From: Oscillatoria salina IIICB1
GTDB taxonomy: Bacteria > Cyanobacteriota > Cyanobacteriia > Cyanobacteriales > SIO1D9
Assembly (NCBI RefSeq): GCF_020144665.1
Contig: NZ_JAAHBQ010000001.1
Location: forward strand, 1-64,000
Reading direction: 5' to 3'
DNA length: 64,000 bases
Shown here in pieces: positions 8,073 to 16,236 of this stretch. Both the position numbers and the translations under genes were made by a program. Numbering within the stretch: the first letter of the stretch is position 1; the number at the start of each line of letters is the position of its first letter. The notes under the pieces are model-generated. The model was not told the DNA's origin, did not search any database, and saw only the letters and a program-made list of their open reading frames with translations.

Positions 8073-8996
8073 TTATTTGGTTACTTTTTCTTGTTTTTGC
8101 AAAGCTTCTTCGTATGCTTGAATTGCTTGCTTGCGTTTCTTTTTCGCTTTATAAACTTCTTTGTGAGGCTTATATTCTTTGCCTTTGTCTAAAGATTCGT
8201 GCCAATTTGCTAAAAATGGCTGGAAAATTTGGGGGACAAATTTAGTATATTTAATCTCTCGCAATAAAGATGGTCGAAAATATCCCAACTTAATTTCTTT
8301 TTCAATTTCTTTCATGGTTAGGGAACCATTTTTCAGCATCAGTCTGACTTCATTAAACCAGAGATAGCCATACTTGTTCCGAGAAGATACCCACGGTTGA
8401 GTAGCCATATCAGTATAGTGAATTAAACAGGTTTTTTTGTCGTAATATTCTAAACTATTCCACTCAAAAGGAACGCCATATTTGATATCTTTTTGGTCAT
8501 CTAAGATACATAACTCATACATGAGTTTTTCGTAATTGTATTTGTTAGTATCAAAACCATCAATAATCTGCTCAATTTTCCAGTCAAGACGATCGCAGTC
8601 TAAGAGCATCACCGAACATTGTTTCACTCTTTGGGGTGGTGCGCCATGTTTAGCGATCTGCTGGCGATCGCGGGGAATTTCTTCTTGAATAATCACTTTT
8701 GCACCGTCGAAAGGAATGTCCCAAAGCGAAGCAATATCCTTGAAAACTAACATATCCGCATCCAAATAAAGCGCTTTCCCGGAATATCCCGCTAATTCAG
8801 GAATGCAAAAGCGACTAAAGGAAAATCCTGTCCTTTGTCCCTGACGCGGATCTTTAGGTTTCGGGATTGGTAAATCGAGCATGGGATAAACTTCTACATC
8901 CCGCTTAGTATGTCGTTTAATTGAATGTTCTAGGACTTTAACTGCTAGTAATTGCGACCTATCTGTCCCGACATAAACCCGAATTCTTTCACTCAT
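8073..8996 (-). CDS. GT8-like glycosyltransferase (long form)
   Basis: A 307-residue paralogue of the 2188-2910 enzyme. IRVYVGTDRSQ starts the GT-A fold (residues 5-15), ALYLDADMLV at 75-84 gives DxD (D79, D81), VMLLDCDRLDW follows near 130, and LIHYTDMATQPW near 200 supplies the distal histidine. The tail (about 240-307) carries G-x-x-RPSLL-x-x-I, shared with the degenerate paralogue at 1211-2179, then a very basic Lys-rich end. A strong ribosome-binding site (GAGGAG, within gtgaggagtcagattt before ATG) fixes the start. It lies 22 bp downstream of the 1006-residue glycosyltransferase. Probably cytoplasmic and perhaps membrane-associated through the basic tail (inference). Confidence 0.75.
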   Translation of the reverse strand: MSERIRVYVGTDRSQLLAVKVLEHSIKRHTKRDVEVYPMLDLPIPKPKDPRQGQRTGFSFSRFCIPELAGYSGKALYLDADMLVFKDIASLWDIPFDGAKVIIQEEIPRDRQQIAKHGAPPQRVKQCSVMLLDCDRLDWKIEQIIDGFDTNKYNYEKLMYELCILDDQKDIKYGVPFEWNSLEYYDKKTCLIHYTDMATQPWVSSRNKYGYLWFNEVRLMLKNGSLTMKEIEKEIKLGYFRPSLLREIKYTKFVPQIFQPFLANWHESLDKGKEYKPHKEVYKAKKKRKQAIQAYEEALQKQEKVTK

Positions 8997-9018
8997 AAAT
9001 CTGACTCCTCACAATAAT

Positions 9019-12000
9019 TTATTCTGATTCCTTAGCTAGTTTAAGCAGCTTTTTCAGCCTAAACCATTTGGCTCTAAGCTGCCAAAACTTAGAAGTTTTC
9101 ATTGCGGCAATTTCTTCTGCTAATTTTTTATTCTCCTGTTTTAATTTTTTCAATTCTGATTTTACTTCTTTTTGCTGTAGCTTAACATTTTTTGCCTTGA
9201 TTTCTGTTTCTAAATTTCTCTTGTAAGTTTCATCTCGTTCGAGTTGAAACAAACTGTCAGCGCTGGGTTGAAGGAAACGCTGACGTAAGATAATTGTTTG
9301 GAGAAATTCATCGCAACGTCCTCTCGAAGTTCCCGATAAGTGTTGAACTTGGAGATGTCCGAGATAAATATTAGTGTAACCTGCTGCGCGCGATCGCGCA
9401 TTAAATTCTACATCATTAAAGCCGTTGGGAAACTCTTTTTCATTTAGCCCAGCCAATTCCTCATATCGATTTTTGGCTATAGCAACACAAGCAAAGCTGT
9501 TTCCATAGGTTTCGCGAATTAGTCTAGCGTATTTGCGATCGCGACATTCTTCCACTAAACTTAACTTTTGAGAAGTTGTCGCTTTTTTAGCTTTCAAACC
9601 AGCAATTATTTGCTTACCATCGGGACTAATAATTTGACAACCTACGGTAGTTACACTAGCAACTAAAGCCCAAGCTGCCATTTCTGATAAGGCTGATTCG
9701 CTCAATATTTCCGCATCATTATTCAAAAAGAAAAGAACTTCTCCGCTAGCTACTTTTGCACCTAAATTACACTGACGGCTGTGGTTAAAAGGAAAGTCAT
9801 AATCGATGATTTTGACGTTAATTTTGCTTTGCTGTTCCTCAAGATAACTTTTAATTTGTGCGAGACTGTTTTGCGTTGATTGATTATTAATTAAAATTAT
9901 CTCCAGACTTTCCGAAACTTGCTGTTTAAACAAAGAAGCTAGGCAACGAATAGTATAATCTGGTTTATCGCGAAAAGGAATAATTACACTAATACTTTCA
10001 GCCTGACGACGGGGTTTGAGTTGGTAAGGTTGTTGTTCATCAGCTTGCAAGACAAACTCAAATTCGTTTTCAAGAGAACTAAATATTTTTCGATAAGTAT
10101 CCAGATAGGGAGTTACTAACTTTTGCAAACTTTCGGGTCGATTTTTTCCTGCTCTCAAACTACAATATTCCGGATGTGTTTGCCATTGCAACCCAACTTG
10201 ATTTCCTAGCCAAAGCTGAAACAAATGTCCGTCATTTTTAACTAAACAATCAAATAAATCGTCGGGATAATTAGCTGCCAAATTCGGTTTGACAGCAAAA
10301 CCAGTTCCGATGTAATTTATATGTCTTAAAGTATGTAATTCTAACTGCGGACGGCGAAGAAATTCTTTAACTGTTAATTCATCTATTTCACTTCCTGCTA
10401 ACTGCTGTAAATTCCAAACGACTACATCGGGATTAGAGTCGAAACTGAATAATTTTAATGTGGTGGCTAAGGTAGGAGCAAGTAGATCTCCGGGACGAGA
10501 AAATAGGACAAAATCGCTTTTATCTGCGAGTTGAAGCCAGTCATTGTGGTTATCTTTCCAGACTTGAATTTTCCCAGAAAAATCTTGTTTTGCTAACCAA
10601 GTAGTTAAAGATTCTGTCGAGTTATTTCCCAGAGGAATTAACCAACAATCCACTAAAGGACAACTTTGCAATTGCCAAGATTTTAAAGTTACTCCTAATT
10701 CTGCTGAAGGAGTTTCCTCAACTAGCAACAACAAAGAGATATTTTTGGCTTTTTCTTCGTCAGTAAGCGCATCTCCAAGAAACAAACCTCGCTCGGTACT
10801 CAAGCGTTTAAAATATTCTTCAGGTTTAAGATTGCGGTATTGGTATTCTAAAGGTAGACTTGCTAAGAAGAGAATTTCGGCTTTGCTGGGATAAGATAAT
10901 TGATTGATTGTTGTGAAATCTGTGCTTTCTTGAGCAATTTCGGCGGCGATTAAATCAAGAATGCGTTGAATTGCATCGCCAGAAATTAGGTTTCTTTCAA
11001 CAAAGGCTTGGGCTTGATTGCGAGCAGTAATAATTTTCTGGGAATTTTGAATTTGATTGACAAAACTAAACCAATCTTTGGTTGATTTAATTCTCATCAA
11101 AGGAGCATAGTTTTCTAACTCTAAATCGTAACTTACTACGCTCACCGGACAACCAGCGCGGGCGGCATCAACTGCTACAGTTGAAGGGGTAGTAATTGCT
11201 GCATCAACATATTTAATTAAAGCCGCAGCCGTGTAAGCTTCCCATTGAGGAAGTTTGGGGTCAGCAATGATGATATTATCTGCGTTAGGTAAATTACCTT
11301 TGTAGCGATGGGTAAGCCACATTCCCGCGTGATGGGGTTTAACTAAAAATGTGGTATTGGGAAAGCGACGGGCTGTGGTTTCTAAGTCTGCTAAAAAAGA
11401 TTGGCGATAATCTTCACTATAGCGATGCCAGTGGAGATTTTCAAAGATAGCGATCGCGTAATCTCTTTTTCCTGGTATCTTAATTTCAGGTGTAACTGGA
11501 CTAATTTCTTTGGGACAACCGACAGGAATACAACGAGAAATTGTTTCTGGTAAGGCTTCGGGAGCGAGTAAACTTACATCCCCCCAAAGTAAGATTTTTG
11601 ACGAAGCAAACTGAATTGATTCGGGCGTTTCCCTCTCGTCAAAATAAGTTAAACCGATATTTTCAAAGCCATGTTGTAAAGTGTAAGTGTGGATTCCGGC
11701 GGCATTAGCTCGCTTGGTAAGTAAATGAGCGGCTTTGTGCGGTCCAGCCGTACTTTCGGCAGCAGTTATTAATACTTGAACGTCGTGTAATTGCGGTTGA
11801 ATTCCCAGTTTAACTCCACGACGGAAAGGGACGCTATATTCTATCCCTAATTCACGTAAAGTATTTTCTACTCGCGGCGATTTACTGACCAACCAATCAG
11901 TTACACAGACTTTAAATGACAAGTCTTCTCGATTTTTTGCTGCTAATAAAAAAGGTCTAATCAAATCTAAATCTTGAATTAGATCCATAAATAGCAACAC

Positions 12001-12039
12001 GGTTGGTTTACCGTTACTCAAGCTTGTCCGACTCCTCAC
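9019..12039 (-). CDS. Multidomain glycan synthase: polymer-synthase-like + GT2 + coiled coil
   Basis: 1006 residues. The N-terminal 360 residues look like the GT-B-like family that includes CDP-glycerol glycerophosphotransferases and capsule/UDP-GlcNAc-epimerase-like proteins (TLQHGFENIGLTYF near 128-141; FLVKPHHAGMW near 230-240; TTPSTVAVDAARAGCPV near 281-297). A linker region of about 300 residues has no clear motif. Residues 680-900 are a GT2 domain: ISVIIPFRDKPDYT, ILINNQST, NHSRQCNLGAKVASGEVLFFLNNDAE (NDA as DxD). A coiled coil and the tail SKFWQLRAKW end the protein, as in the 3637-5799 product. Start is GTG 12039 (GAGG 4 nt upstream) or TTG 12021 (AGGAG 10 nt upstream). Likely a bifunctional enzyme making or extending a repeating surface glycan (inference). 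Confidence 0.75.
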   Translation of the reverse strand: MRSRTSLSNGKPTVLLFMDLIQDLDLIRPFLLAAKNREDLSFKVCVTDWLVSKSPRVENTLRELGIEYSVPFRRGVKLGIQPQLHDVQVLITAAESTAGPHKAAHLLTKRANAAGIHTYTLQHGFENIGLTYFDERETPESIQFASSKILLWGDVSLLAPEALPETISRCIPVGCPKEISPVTPEIKIPGKRDYAIAIFENLHWHRYSEDYRQSFLADLETTARRFPNTTFLVKPHHAGMWLTHRYKGNLPNADNIIIADPKLPQWEAYTAAALIKYVDAAITTPSTVAVDAARAGCPVSVVSYDLELENYAPLMRIKSTKDWFSFVNQIQNSQKIITARNQAQAFVERNLISGDAIQRILDLIAAEIAQESTDFTTINQLSYPSKAEILFLASLPLEYQYRNLKPEEYFKRLSTERGLFLGDALTDEEKAKNISLLLLVEETPSAELGVTLKSWQLQSCPLVDCWLIPLGNNSTESLTTWLAKQDFSGKIQVWKDNHNDWLQLADKSDFVLFSRPGDLLAPTLATTLKLFSFDSNPDVVVWNLQQLAGSEIDELTVKEFLRRPQLELHTLRHINYIGTGFAVKPNLAANYPDDLFDCLVKNDGHLFQLWLGNQVGLQWQTHPEYCSLRAGKNRPESLQKLVTPYLDTYRKIFSSLENEFEFVLQADEQQPYQLKPRRQAESISVIIPFRDKPDYTIRCLASLFKQQVSESLEIILINNQSTQNSLAQIKSYLEEQQSKINVKIIDYDFPFNHSRQCNLGAKVASGEVLFFLNNDAEILSESALSEMAAWALVASVTTVGCQIISPDGKQIIAGLKAKKATTSQKLSLVEECRDRKYARLIRETYGNSFACVAIAKNRYEELAGLNEKEFPNGFNDVEFNARSRAAGYTNIYLGHLQVQHLSGTSRGRCDEFLQTIILRQRFLQPSADSLFQLERDETYKRNLETEIKAKNVKLQQKEVKSELKKLKQENKKLAEEIAAMKTSKFWQLRAKWFRLKKLLKLAKESE

Positions 12040-12120
12040 TTCACCTCAAACTCAGAATTTTATAGCATATCTTATTCATACCAGCAATAGCTATCACCCC
12101 TTCATAGAGACTTAGCAATG

Positions 12121-13095
12121 CTACTTCTCTACTTCATAGGAAAATTCCCAAAATTGAATTTGTTGCCGTTTCCAAGTGTAAGTTAGTGCGAAGCCGAATT
12201 CGGTTTTAATTACCGCCGGATAAGAATATTCTCCTAGCTTATCTTCCAAAACGAATATATCTGACCAAGTTTGTCCGTTATCTTGAGAAAGGGCAATTTT
12301 TAAAGGAGTCCTCGCACCCCAATTTTTCTCGACGGGATTGTAAATTAAAATCAAGCTACCGTCGTCTAATTTCGCTAAATCGATGCCGCTATTATTGTTC
12401 GGAAGTTCGGTAGGATAGGCTTTGCACCAAGTGTAACCGTTGTCAAGGGAATCGGCACGATAAATTTTTCCGGCGGTACTACGGGCGAAAAGATGGACAT
12501 GACCGGGGCTAGATTCCCATAATGTCGGTTGGATGATACCCAAACCAGCGAAATTTTGCCGATTCCGTGGTATAAAAGCACTAGGTTGCCAAGTTTTTCC
12601 CCCATCGGTGGAGCGATCGACAAAACAATCCCAAGCAGTTTGAGTTTCTACGGAAGCTGGAGCCAGCCAATCGCCATTTTCTAGTTTAATCGGTTTATTC
12701 TTCACTGGACCCCCAGCGATCGCTTGGTCAACTAATGCTTGAGGTGAACTCCATTGGTGACTCTCGAAACTACGACGACTCACATAACTTCGCCATTCTC
12801 TGGGAGAGGGACCGACTTTCCAGAAAAGGTAAATCTGCTCGTGATTTTGGCATAAAACCGGATTCCAGTGCGGTTCGTCAGTAACTTTGGCATTTTTCAC
12901 CGGGGAAGACCAATTTTCGCCAGATTTCTCACTCAACCAAATTGCCGTATCGTCATTACCTTCCTTACTTCCCGCAAACCAAGCACAAAGATAGCTATTG
13001 TTCGGCAATCTGAGTAACGTAGAAGCATGACACTCTGTGGTTTCTACTGTTTCCGCAAGGAATACTGGTTCATTAGTCAAGGGTTTGACAAACAT
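12121..13095 (-). CDS. Sialidase-fold (BNR/Asp-box) protein
   Basis: 324 residues with three exact Asp boxes, S-x-D-x-G-x-x-W, at 162-169 (STDGGKTW), 216-223 (SLDNGYTW) and 270-277 (SQDNGQTW), plus a weaker early box near 55-62. An arginine-containing strand (ARTPLKIAL, near 261-269) and a late tyrosine (LTYTW, near 308-312) are in the right order for exo-alpha-sialidase-like catalysis, but a complete Arg triad cannot be confirmed by eye. The length and the absence of accessory domains fit the 'BNR_2' group found in bacteria and plants. There is no signal peptide, so it appears cytoplasmic, unlike scavenging sialidases. It heads the minus-strand run and is divergent from the oxygenase gene. 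It might trim or recycle a nonulosonic-acid-like sugar (inference). Confidence 0.75.
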   Translation of the reverse strand: MFVKPLTNEPVFLAETVETTECHASTLLRLPNNSYLCAWFAGSKEGNDDTAIWLSEKSGENWSSPVKNAKVTDEPHWNPVLCQNHEQIYLFWKVGPSPREWRSYVSRRSFESHQWSSPQALVDQAIAGGPVKNKPIKLENGDWLAPASVETQTAWDCFVDRSTDGGKTWQPSAFIPRNRQNFAGLGIIQPTLWESSPGHVHLFARSTAGKIYRADSLDNGYTWCKAYPTELPNNNSGIDLAKLDDGSLILIYNPVEKNWGARTPLKIALSQDNGQTWSDIFVLEDKLGEYSYPAVIKTEFGFALTYTWKRQQIQFWEFSYEVEK

Positions 13096-13194
13096 AAATT
13101 TGCGCTGTATTTTGATTGGGCAGCGATCGCTCGTGCGTCCAGTTTAACTAATTTTTCATCTGGAACTTGCGATCGCGACTATTTGTCAAGAATG

Positions 13195-13227
13195 TATAAT
13201 TCTTGCTGCTGTGGGTATTGTGAGGAG
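13195..13227 (+). promoter_or_regulatory. Promoter -10 box and ribosome-binding site of the StrG-like gene
   Basis: A perfect TATAAT sits at 13195-13200, and GAGGAG (13222-13227) lies 6 nt before the ATG at 13234. No good -35 box is present at 16-18 bp, so this may be activator-dependent. The Shine-Dalgarno sequence decides the start: reading in the same frame from further upstream would run antisense into the sialidase-like gene. Confidence 0.5.
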
Positions 13228-13233
13228 TGTTGC

Positions 13234-13947
13234 ATGATGTTAGAAGTCAAAAATCAAATAATTATCAACAATTATGACACTGAAAATTTTCCTTTCTTAA
13301 AGATCTTTTCTCAGCATTGTTTAGAAACCTTTGGCTGTGCAGAAATAGAAAGACTTCATGAATTTATTCCCGATAGTCTCCAACCCCAGCGAGTTTTAAA
13401 AGTAGGAGAAGACCAAGCTACCTATGCTCACAGCCTACTTTATCAAATCGATCCTGCTTATCAAAAAAAAATTGCCAAACCAAAGCCAGTTAAAGACCGA
13501 GGTTTAATCCAAACTTATCAAAAGTTTATCAGCTTTTTAGAAGCAGAAATTTTTGGTTATAAGTTAGTATATCAAAAATTACCAACTTTAAGAATTCACT
13601 TACCTAATAACTTAAGTGTTGGCGAATATCACCGCGATCGCGACTATAACCATCCTGCGGAAGAAATTAATGTTTGGGTTCCCCTTACTAAAGCTCAAAA
13701 AACTGCTACTATTCAGATGGAAAGTTCCTACGATACAGGGGATTTTCATCCTGTGGAAGCTGACTATGGTCAATATGCGATCTTTGATTCAGCGTTGATG
13801 CACGGAAATGAAGTTAATATAGAAGGATATACGCGAGTTAGTTTTGATTTTCGAGTTATTCCTTTCTCTAAATATCAGGCTTGCGAACGTTCGTCAATTA
13901 ATCAAAAAATGAAATTTTGCGTTGGGGACTATTATAGTATTAACTAG
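13234..13947 (+). CDS. StrG-like 2-oxoglutarate/Fe(II) oxygenase
   Basis: A 237-residue cytoplasmic protein. The iron-binding triad is visible: H133-R-D135 in GEYHRDRDYNHP and H190 in ALMHGNEVN, with R201 in TRVSFDFRV as the 2-oxoglutarate-binding arginine. The block EINVWVPLT near 144-152 and the ending RVSFDFRV are typical of the streptomycin-biosynthesis StrG family and of hydroxylases acting on sugars or small molecules. The open frame extends upstream to 13027, but that part is antisense to the sialidase-like gene and Cys-rich; GAGGAG 6 nt before 13234 fixes the true start. It opens a three-gene plus-strand run (gaps 47 and 17 bp) with a glycosyltransferase and a second oxygenase. Its probable substrate is a sugar nucleotide or glycan (inference). 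Confidence 0.8.
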   Translation: MMLEVKNQIIINNYDTENFPFLKIFSQHCLETFGCAEIERLHEFIPDSLQPQRVLKVGEDQATYAHSLLYQIDPAYQKKIAKPKPVKDRGLIQTYQKFISFLEAEIFGYKLVYQKLPTLRIHLPNNLSVGEYHRDRDYNHPAEEINVWVPLTKAQKTATIQMESSYDTGDFHPVEADYGQYAIFDSALMHGNEVNIEGYTRVSFDFRVIPFSKYQACERSSINQKMKFCVGDYYSIN

Positions 13948-13994
13948 CGAGCTAACTAAACTACCACAAACAATTCAACAAAAGCTAATTATTT

Positions 13995-15032
13995 ATGAAG
14001 CCTTTAATTGCTTGGAAACCATTCGACCCCAAATTGAATGCAGCAAGTACGAGACTGCGAGTGCTCCTACCTTGTCAATATTTACAAGAAGCGGGATGGA
14101 ATTGTGAGATTTATAAGCCAGAAAAAGCCGATGAATATGATTTAGTAATCTTTCAAAAAACTTGTACCAAAGAAGATATTACTTTGGCAAAAAACTTGCG
14201 AAAAAAAAAGATTAAAGTTGTTTACGATTTATGCGATAATAACTTTTATAATCCCTACGATTTGCGGAAATATTCTCAAAAAGCTGCTGGCTCGAAAAGC
14301 ATGATCGAACGAGCAAATGCAGTGACAGTTTCTACGCCAGAATTGCAAAAATTAATCGCTCATCCTCAATGTATTGTGATTGACGATACGATTGATTATG
14401 TCCAGCGAAATTGGTTAAAAGAAATTCCTTACAAATTGAAAAAATGGCAGGAGAAATGGCAAGATAAATCTTTTCGGGTAGTGTGGTTTGGGAACTCGAA
14501 ACTAGAGATAGTTTATAAAAGTCTTGGATTATCCGAAGCGCCTTCAGGAATGGCAAGTATTACTAAAGTAACGCCCGCTTTAGAGGAGTTAAATAAAAGA
14601 ATACCCGTTAAATTGACTGTCATTAGTAATTCAGAAGAACTTTTTCAGGAACATACCCAAAATTTGAGCTTTCCCACTAAATATTATCCCTGGCAAATGT
14701 CAACTTTTCCTTTATTATTCTTCCAAAATGATGTTTGTATTATTCCTATAGATCTAAATCCTTTTACGATTTGCAAAACTAATAATCGCTTAGTTACTTC
14801 TTTGTCTTTAGGTTTACCTGTAGTAGCAGATAAAATTCCTAGCTACGAAGAATTTAAGGATTTTGTTTTATTTGGCGACTGGGAAAAGAATCTTTATCGC
14901 TACGCAACGAATAAAAAATTGCGCGATCGCCACGTTAAAGAAGGTAAAGAATATATTAAAAATAATTATACCAAAAAACGGGTAGTAGAACAATGGTCTA
15001 AAATGTTTAAGACAGTTTTAAAACTGAAATAG
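13995..15032 (+). CDS. Glycosyltransferase, GT4-like
   Basis: A 345-residue GT-B-type protein. The N-terminal half starts LIAWKPFDPKLNAASTRLRV; the Ala-Ser-x-Arg-x-Arg pattern is typical of GT4 enzymes that bind acceptor near the N-terminus. VVYDLCDNNFYN lies near 75-86. The donor half contains RVVWFGNS near 161-168 and an Ile/Pro-rich loop with NNRLVTSLSLGLPVVA near 269-284, which replaces the common E-x7-E block. It lies between two oxygenase genes and was probably co-transcribed with them. Sugar and acceptor are unknown. Confidence 0.75.
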   Translation: MKPLIAWKPFDPKLNAASTRLRVLLPCQYLQEAGWNCEIYKPEKADEYDLVIFQKTCTKEDITLAKNLRKKKIKVVYDLCDNNFYNPYDLRKYSQKAAGSKSMIERANAVTVSTPELQKLIAHPQCIVIDDTIDYVQRNWLKEIPYKLKKWQEKWQDKSFRVVWFGNSKLEIVYKSLGLSEAPSGMASITKVTPALEELNKRIPVKLTVISNSEELFQEHTQNLSFPTKYYPWQMSTFPLLFFQNDVCIIPIDLNPFTICKTNNRLVTSLSLGLPVVADKIPSYEEFKDFVLFGDWEKNLYRYATNKKLRDRHVKEGKEYIKNNYTKKRVVEQWSKMFKTVLKLK

Positions 15033-15049
15033 TGGAGGAGTGAAAAATT

Positions 15050-15925
15050 ATGCGATCGCTACTTGCGAAAGTAACTAAAGATGACGTTTTTACCGAACCG
15101 TTTCCGCACATAATTATTAAAGATCCCTTGGATGAAGACTTGTGCAAACAACTGTTTGAAGAATTTCCCACGCTCGACCAAGTGACGGAAGGAAAAAAAT
15201 ATGCCAGTAACGAAAGATTTAGTTACTCGGCAGCGAAGGTATTAAAGGATACAAGGATTAGTCCTCTCTGGAGAGAATTTGTTGCTACCCATGTATCTCA
15301 AAGTTTCTTGACAGAATTTATTGAATTATTTAAAGATGAAATTCGTCAAGTTTACCCGGATTTTGAAAAAGAATTTGGCAAACTGGAAACTTTGACAGCA
15401 GGTACGAGAAAAAAAGATTCCTTTGAGACAGTAGACGTACTGTTAGACGGACAAATTTGCGTGAATACTCCAGTGGTAGAAAAACCCTCATCAGTGCGAG
15501 GACCTCATGTAGATAGCTCGAATAAATTGTTTGCTGGTTTGTACTATCTGCGCGATCCTGAAGATCCTTCTACGGGAGGTGACTTAGAGATATATAAATT
15601 TAAGACCAAAGATTACCAATTTGAAGGTCAATTTATCAGTGACGAGTACGTGGAAACAATCAAGACAGTAAAATACGAGCGCAATGTTTTGGTGTTATTT
15701 GTGAACTCGATCGACTCGTTACATGGAGTAACAGTTAGAGAAACTACTGACTGCCCGCGTTACTTTTTTAACTTGTTAGGGGAAGTGAAAAAAAATTTGT
15801 TTAGCTTTACTCCAGAAGAAGATAAGCACAAACAACAAGTGCGAGAAAAGCAATTTAAAATCCCAATTCCGGCTTCATTAAAAGCATTAAAGAGAAAGCT
15901 GAGTGTGAGAGTTACCAAGGGCTAA
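15050..15925 (+). CDS. 2-oxoglutarate/Fe(II) oxygenase, prolyl-hydroxylase-like
   Basis: 291 residues. The metal site is H153-x-D155 (GPHVDSSNKLFAGLYYL) with the distal H225 in DSLHGVTVRE, followed by R237 in CPRYFFNLLG as the likely 2-oxoglutarate ligand. GGDLEIYKF between them is the characteristic strand of the prolyl 4-hydroxylase/Rps23-hydroxylase-like superfamily. The C-terminus is basic. GGAGG (15033-15037, just after the upstream stop) lies 12 nt before the ATG. It differs clearly from the StrG-like enzyme in the same run, so the pathway probably needs two separate hydroxylations. In glycan clusters such enzymes modify sugars, lipids or peptides; which applies here is unknown. Confidence 0.8.
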   Translation: MRSLLAKVTKDDVFTEPFPHIIIKDPLDEDLCKQLFEEFPTLDQVTEGKKYASNERFSYSAAKVLKDTRISPLWREFVATHVSQSFLTEFIELFKDEIRQVYPDFEKEFGKLETLTAGTRKKDSFETVDVLLDGQICVNTPVVEKPSSVRGPHVDSSNKLFAGLYYLRDPEDPSTGGDLEIYKFKTKDYQFEGQFISDEYVETIKTVKYERNVLVLFVNSIDSLHGVTVRETTDCPRYFFNLLGEVKKNLFSFTPEEDKHKQQVREKQFKIPIPASLKALKRKLSVRVTKG

Positions 15926-16032
15926 ACCTCAATAGCTAGTCAGAAATTTCGTTCCCCAGAGACTTCTTCTATTCAGGCGGCTAATTTTGCCTTAAACTTT
16001 AGAATGGTAAATTGCATGATTAATAAACAGGA

Positions 16033-16230
16033 ATGGAAATAGGGCAAAAAGTACAAGTCTGTCGCTTGAGAGACCGATTAGCACGTGGGATTGTGAGTAA
16101 ACTGGGAAAAGTAGGCACGATTCGAGACTTCAAAATGACTGATGGTAGCGGTGTCGGCGCAATTGTAGAATTCGAGGACAAATCTACTACCTGGTTTTTT
16201 GAAGACGAACTGCGACCAGTAGAAAACTAA
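16033..16230 (+). CDS. DUF2862 small protein
   Basis: 65 residues forming a small SH3-like beta-barrel: MEIGQKVQV..., then VGTIRDFKMTDGSGVGAIVEF and a final acidic FEDELRPVE. This matches the cyanobacterial DUF2862 family, which resembles the variable chain of ferredoxin-thioredoxin reductase but without a demonstrated partner. It lies 6 bp before the Get3-like gene and then chlG, so it may be cotranscribed with them. Function unknown. Confidence 0.8.
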   Translation: MEIGQKVQVCRLRDRLARGIVSKLGKVGTIRDFKMTDGSGVGAIVEFEDKSTTWFFEDELRPVEN

Positions 16231-16236
16231 TTTAAG

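Noticed and set aside
13027-13233. Upstream extension of the StrG-like reading frame
   Set aside because: It runs antisense to the sialidase-like gene, is Cys-rich and lacks family similarity; GAGGAG fixes the start at 13234.
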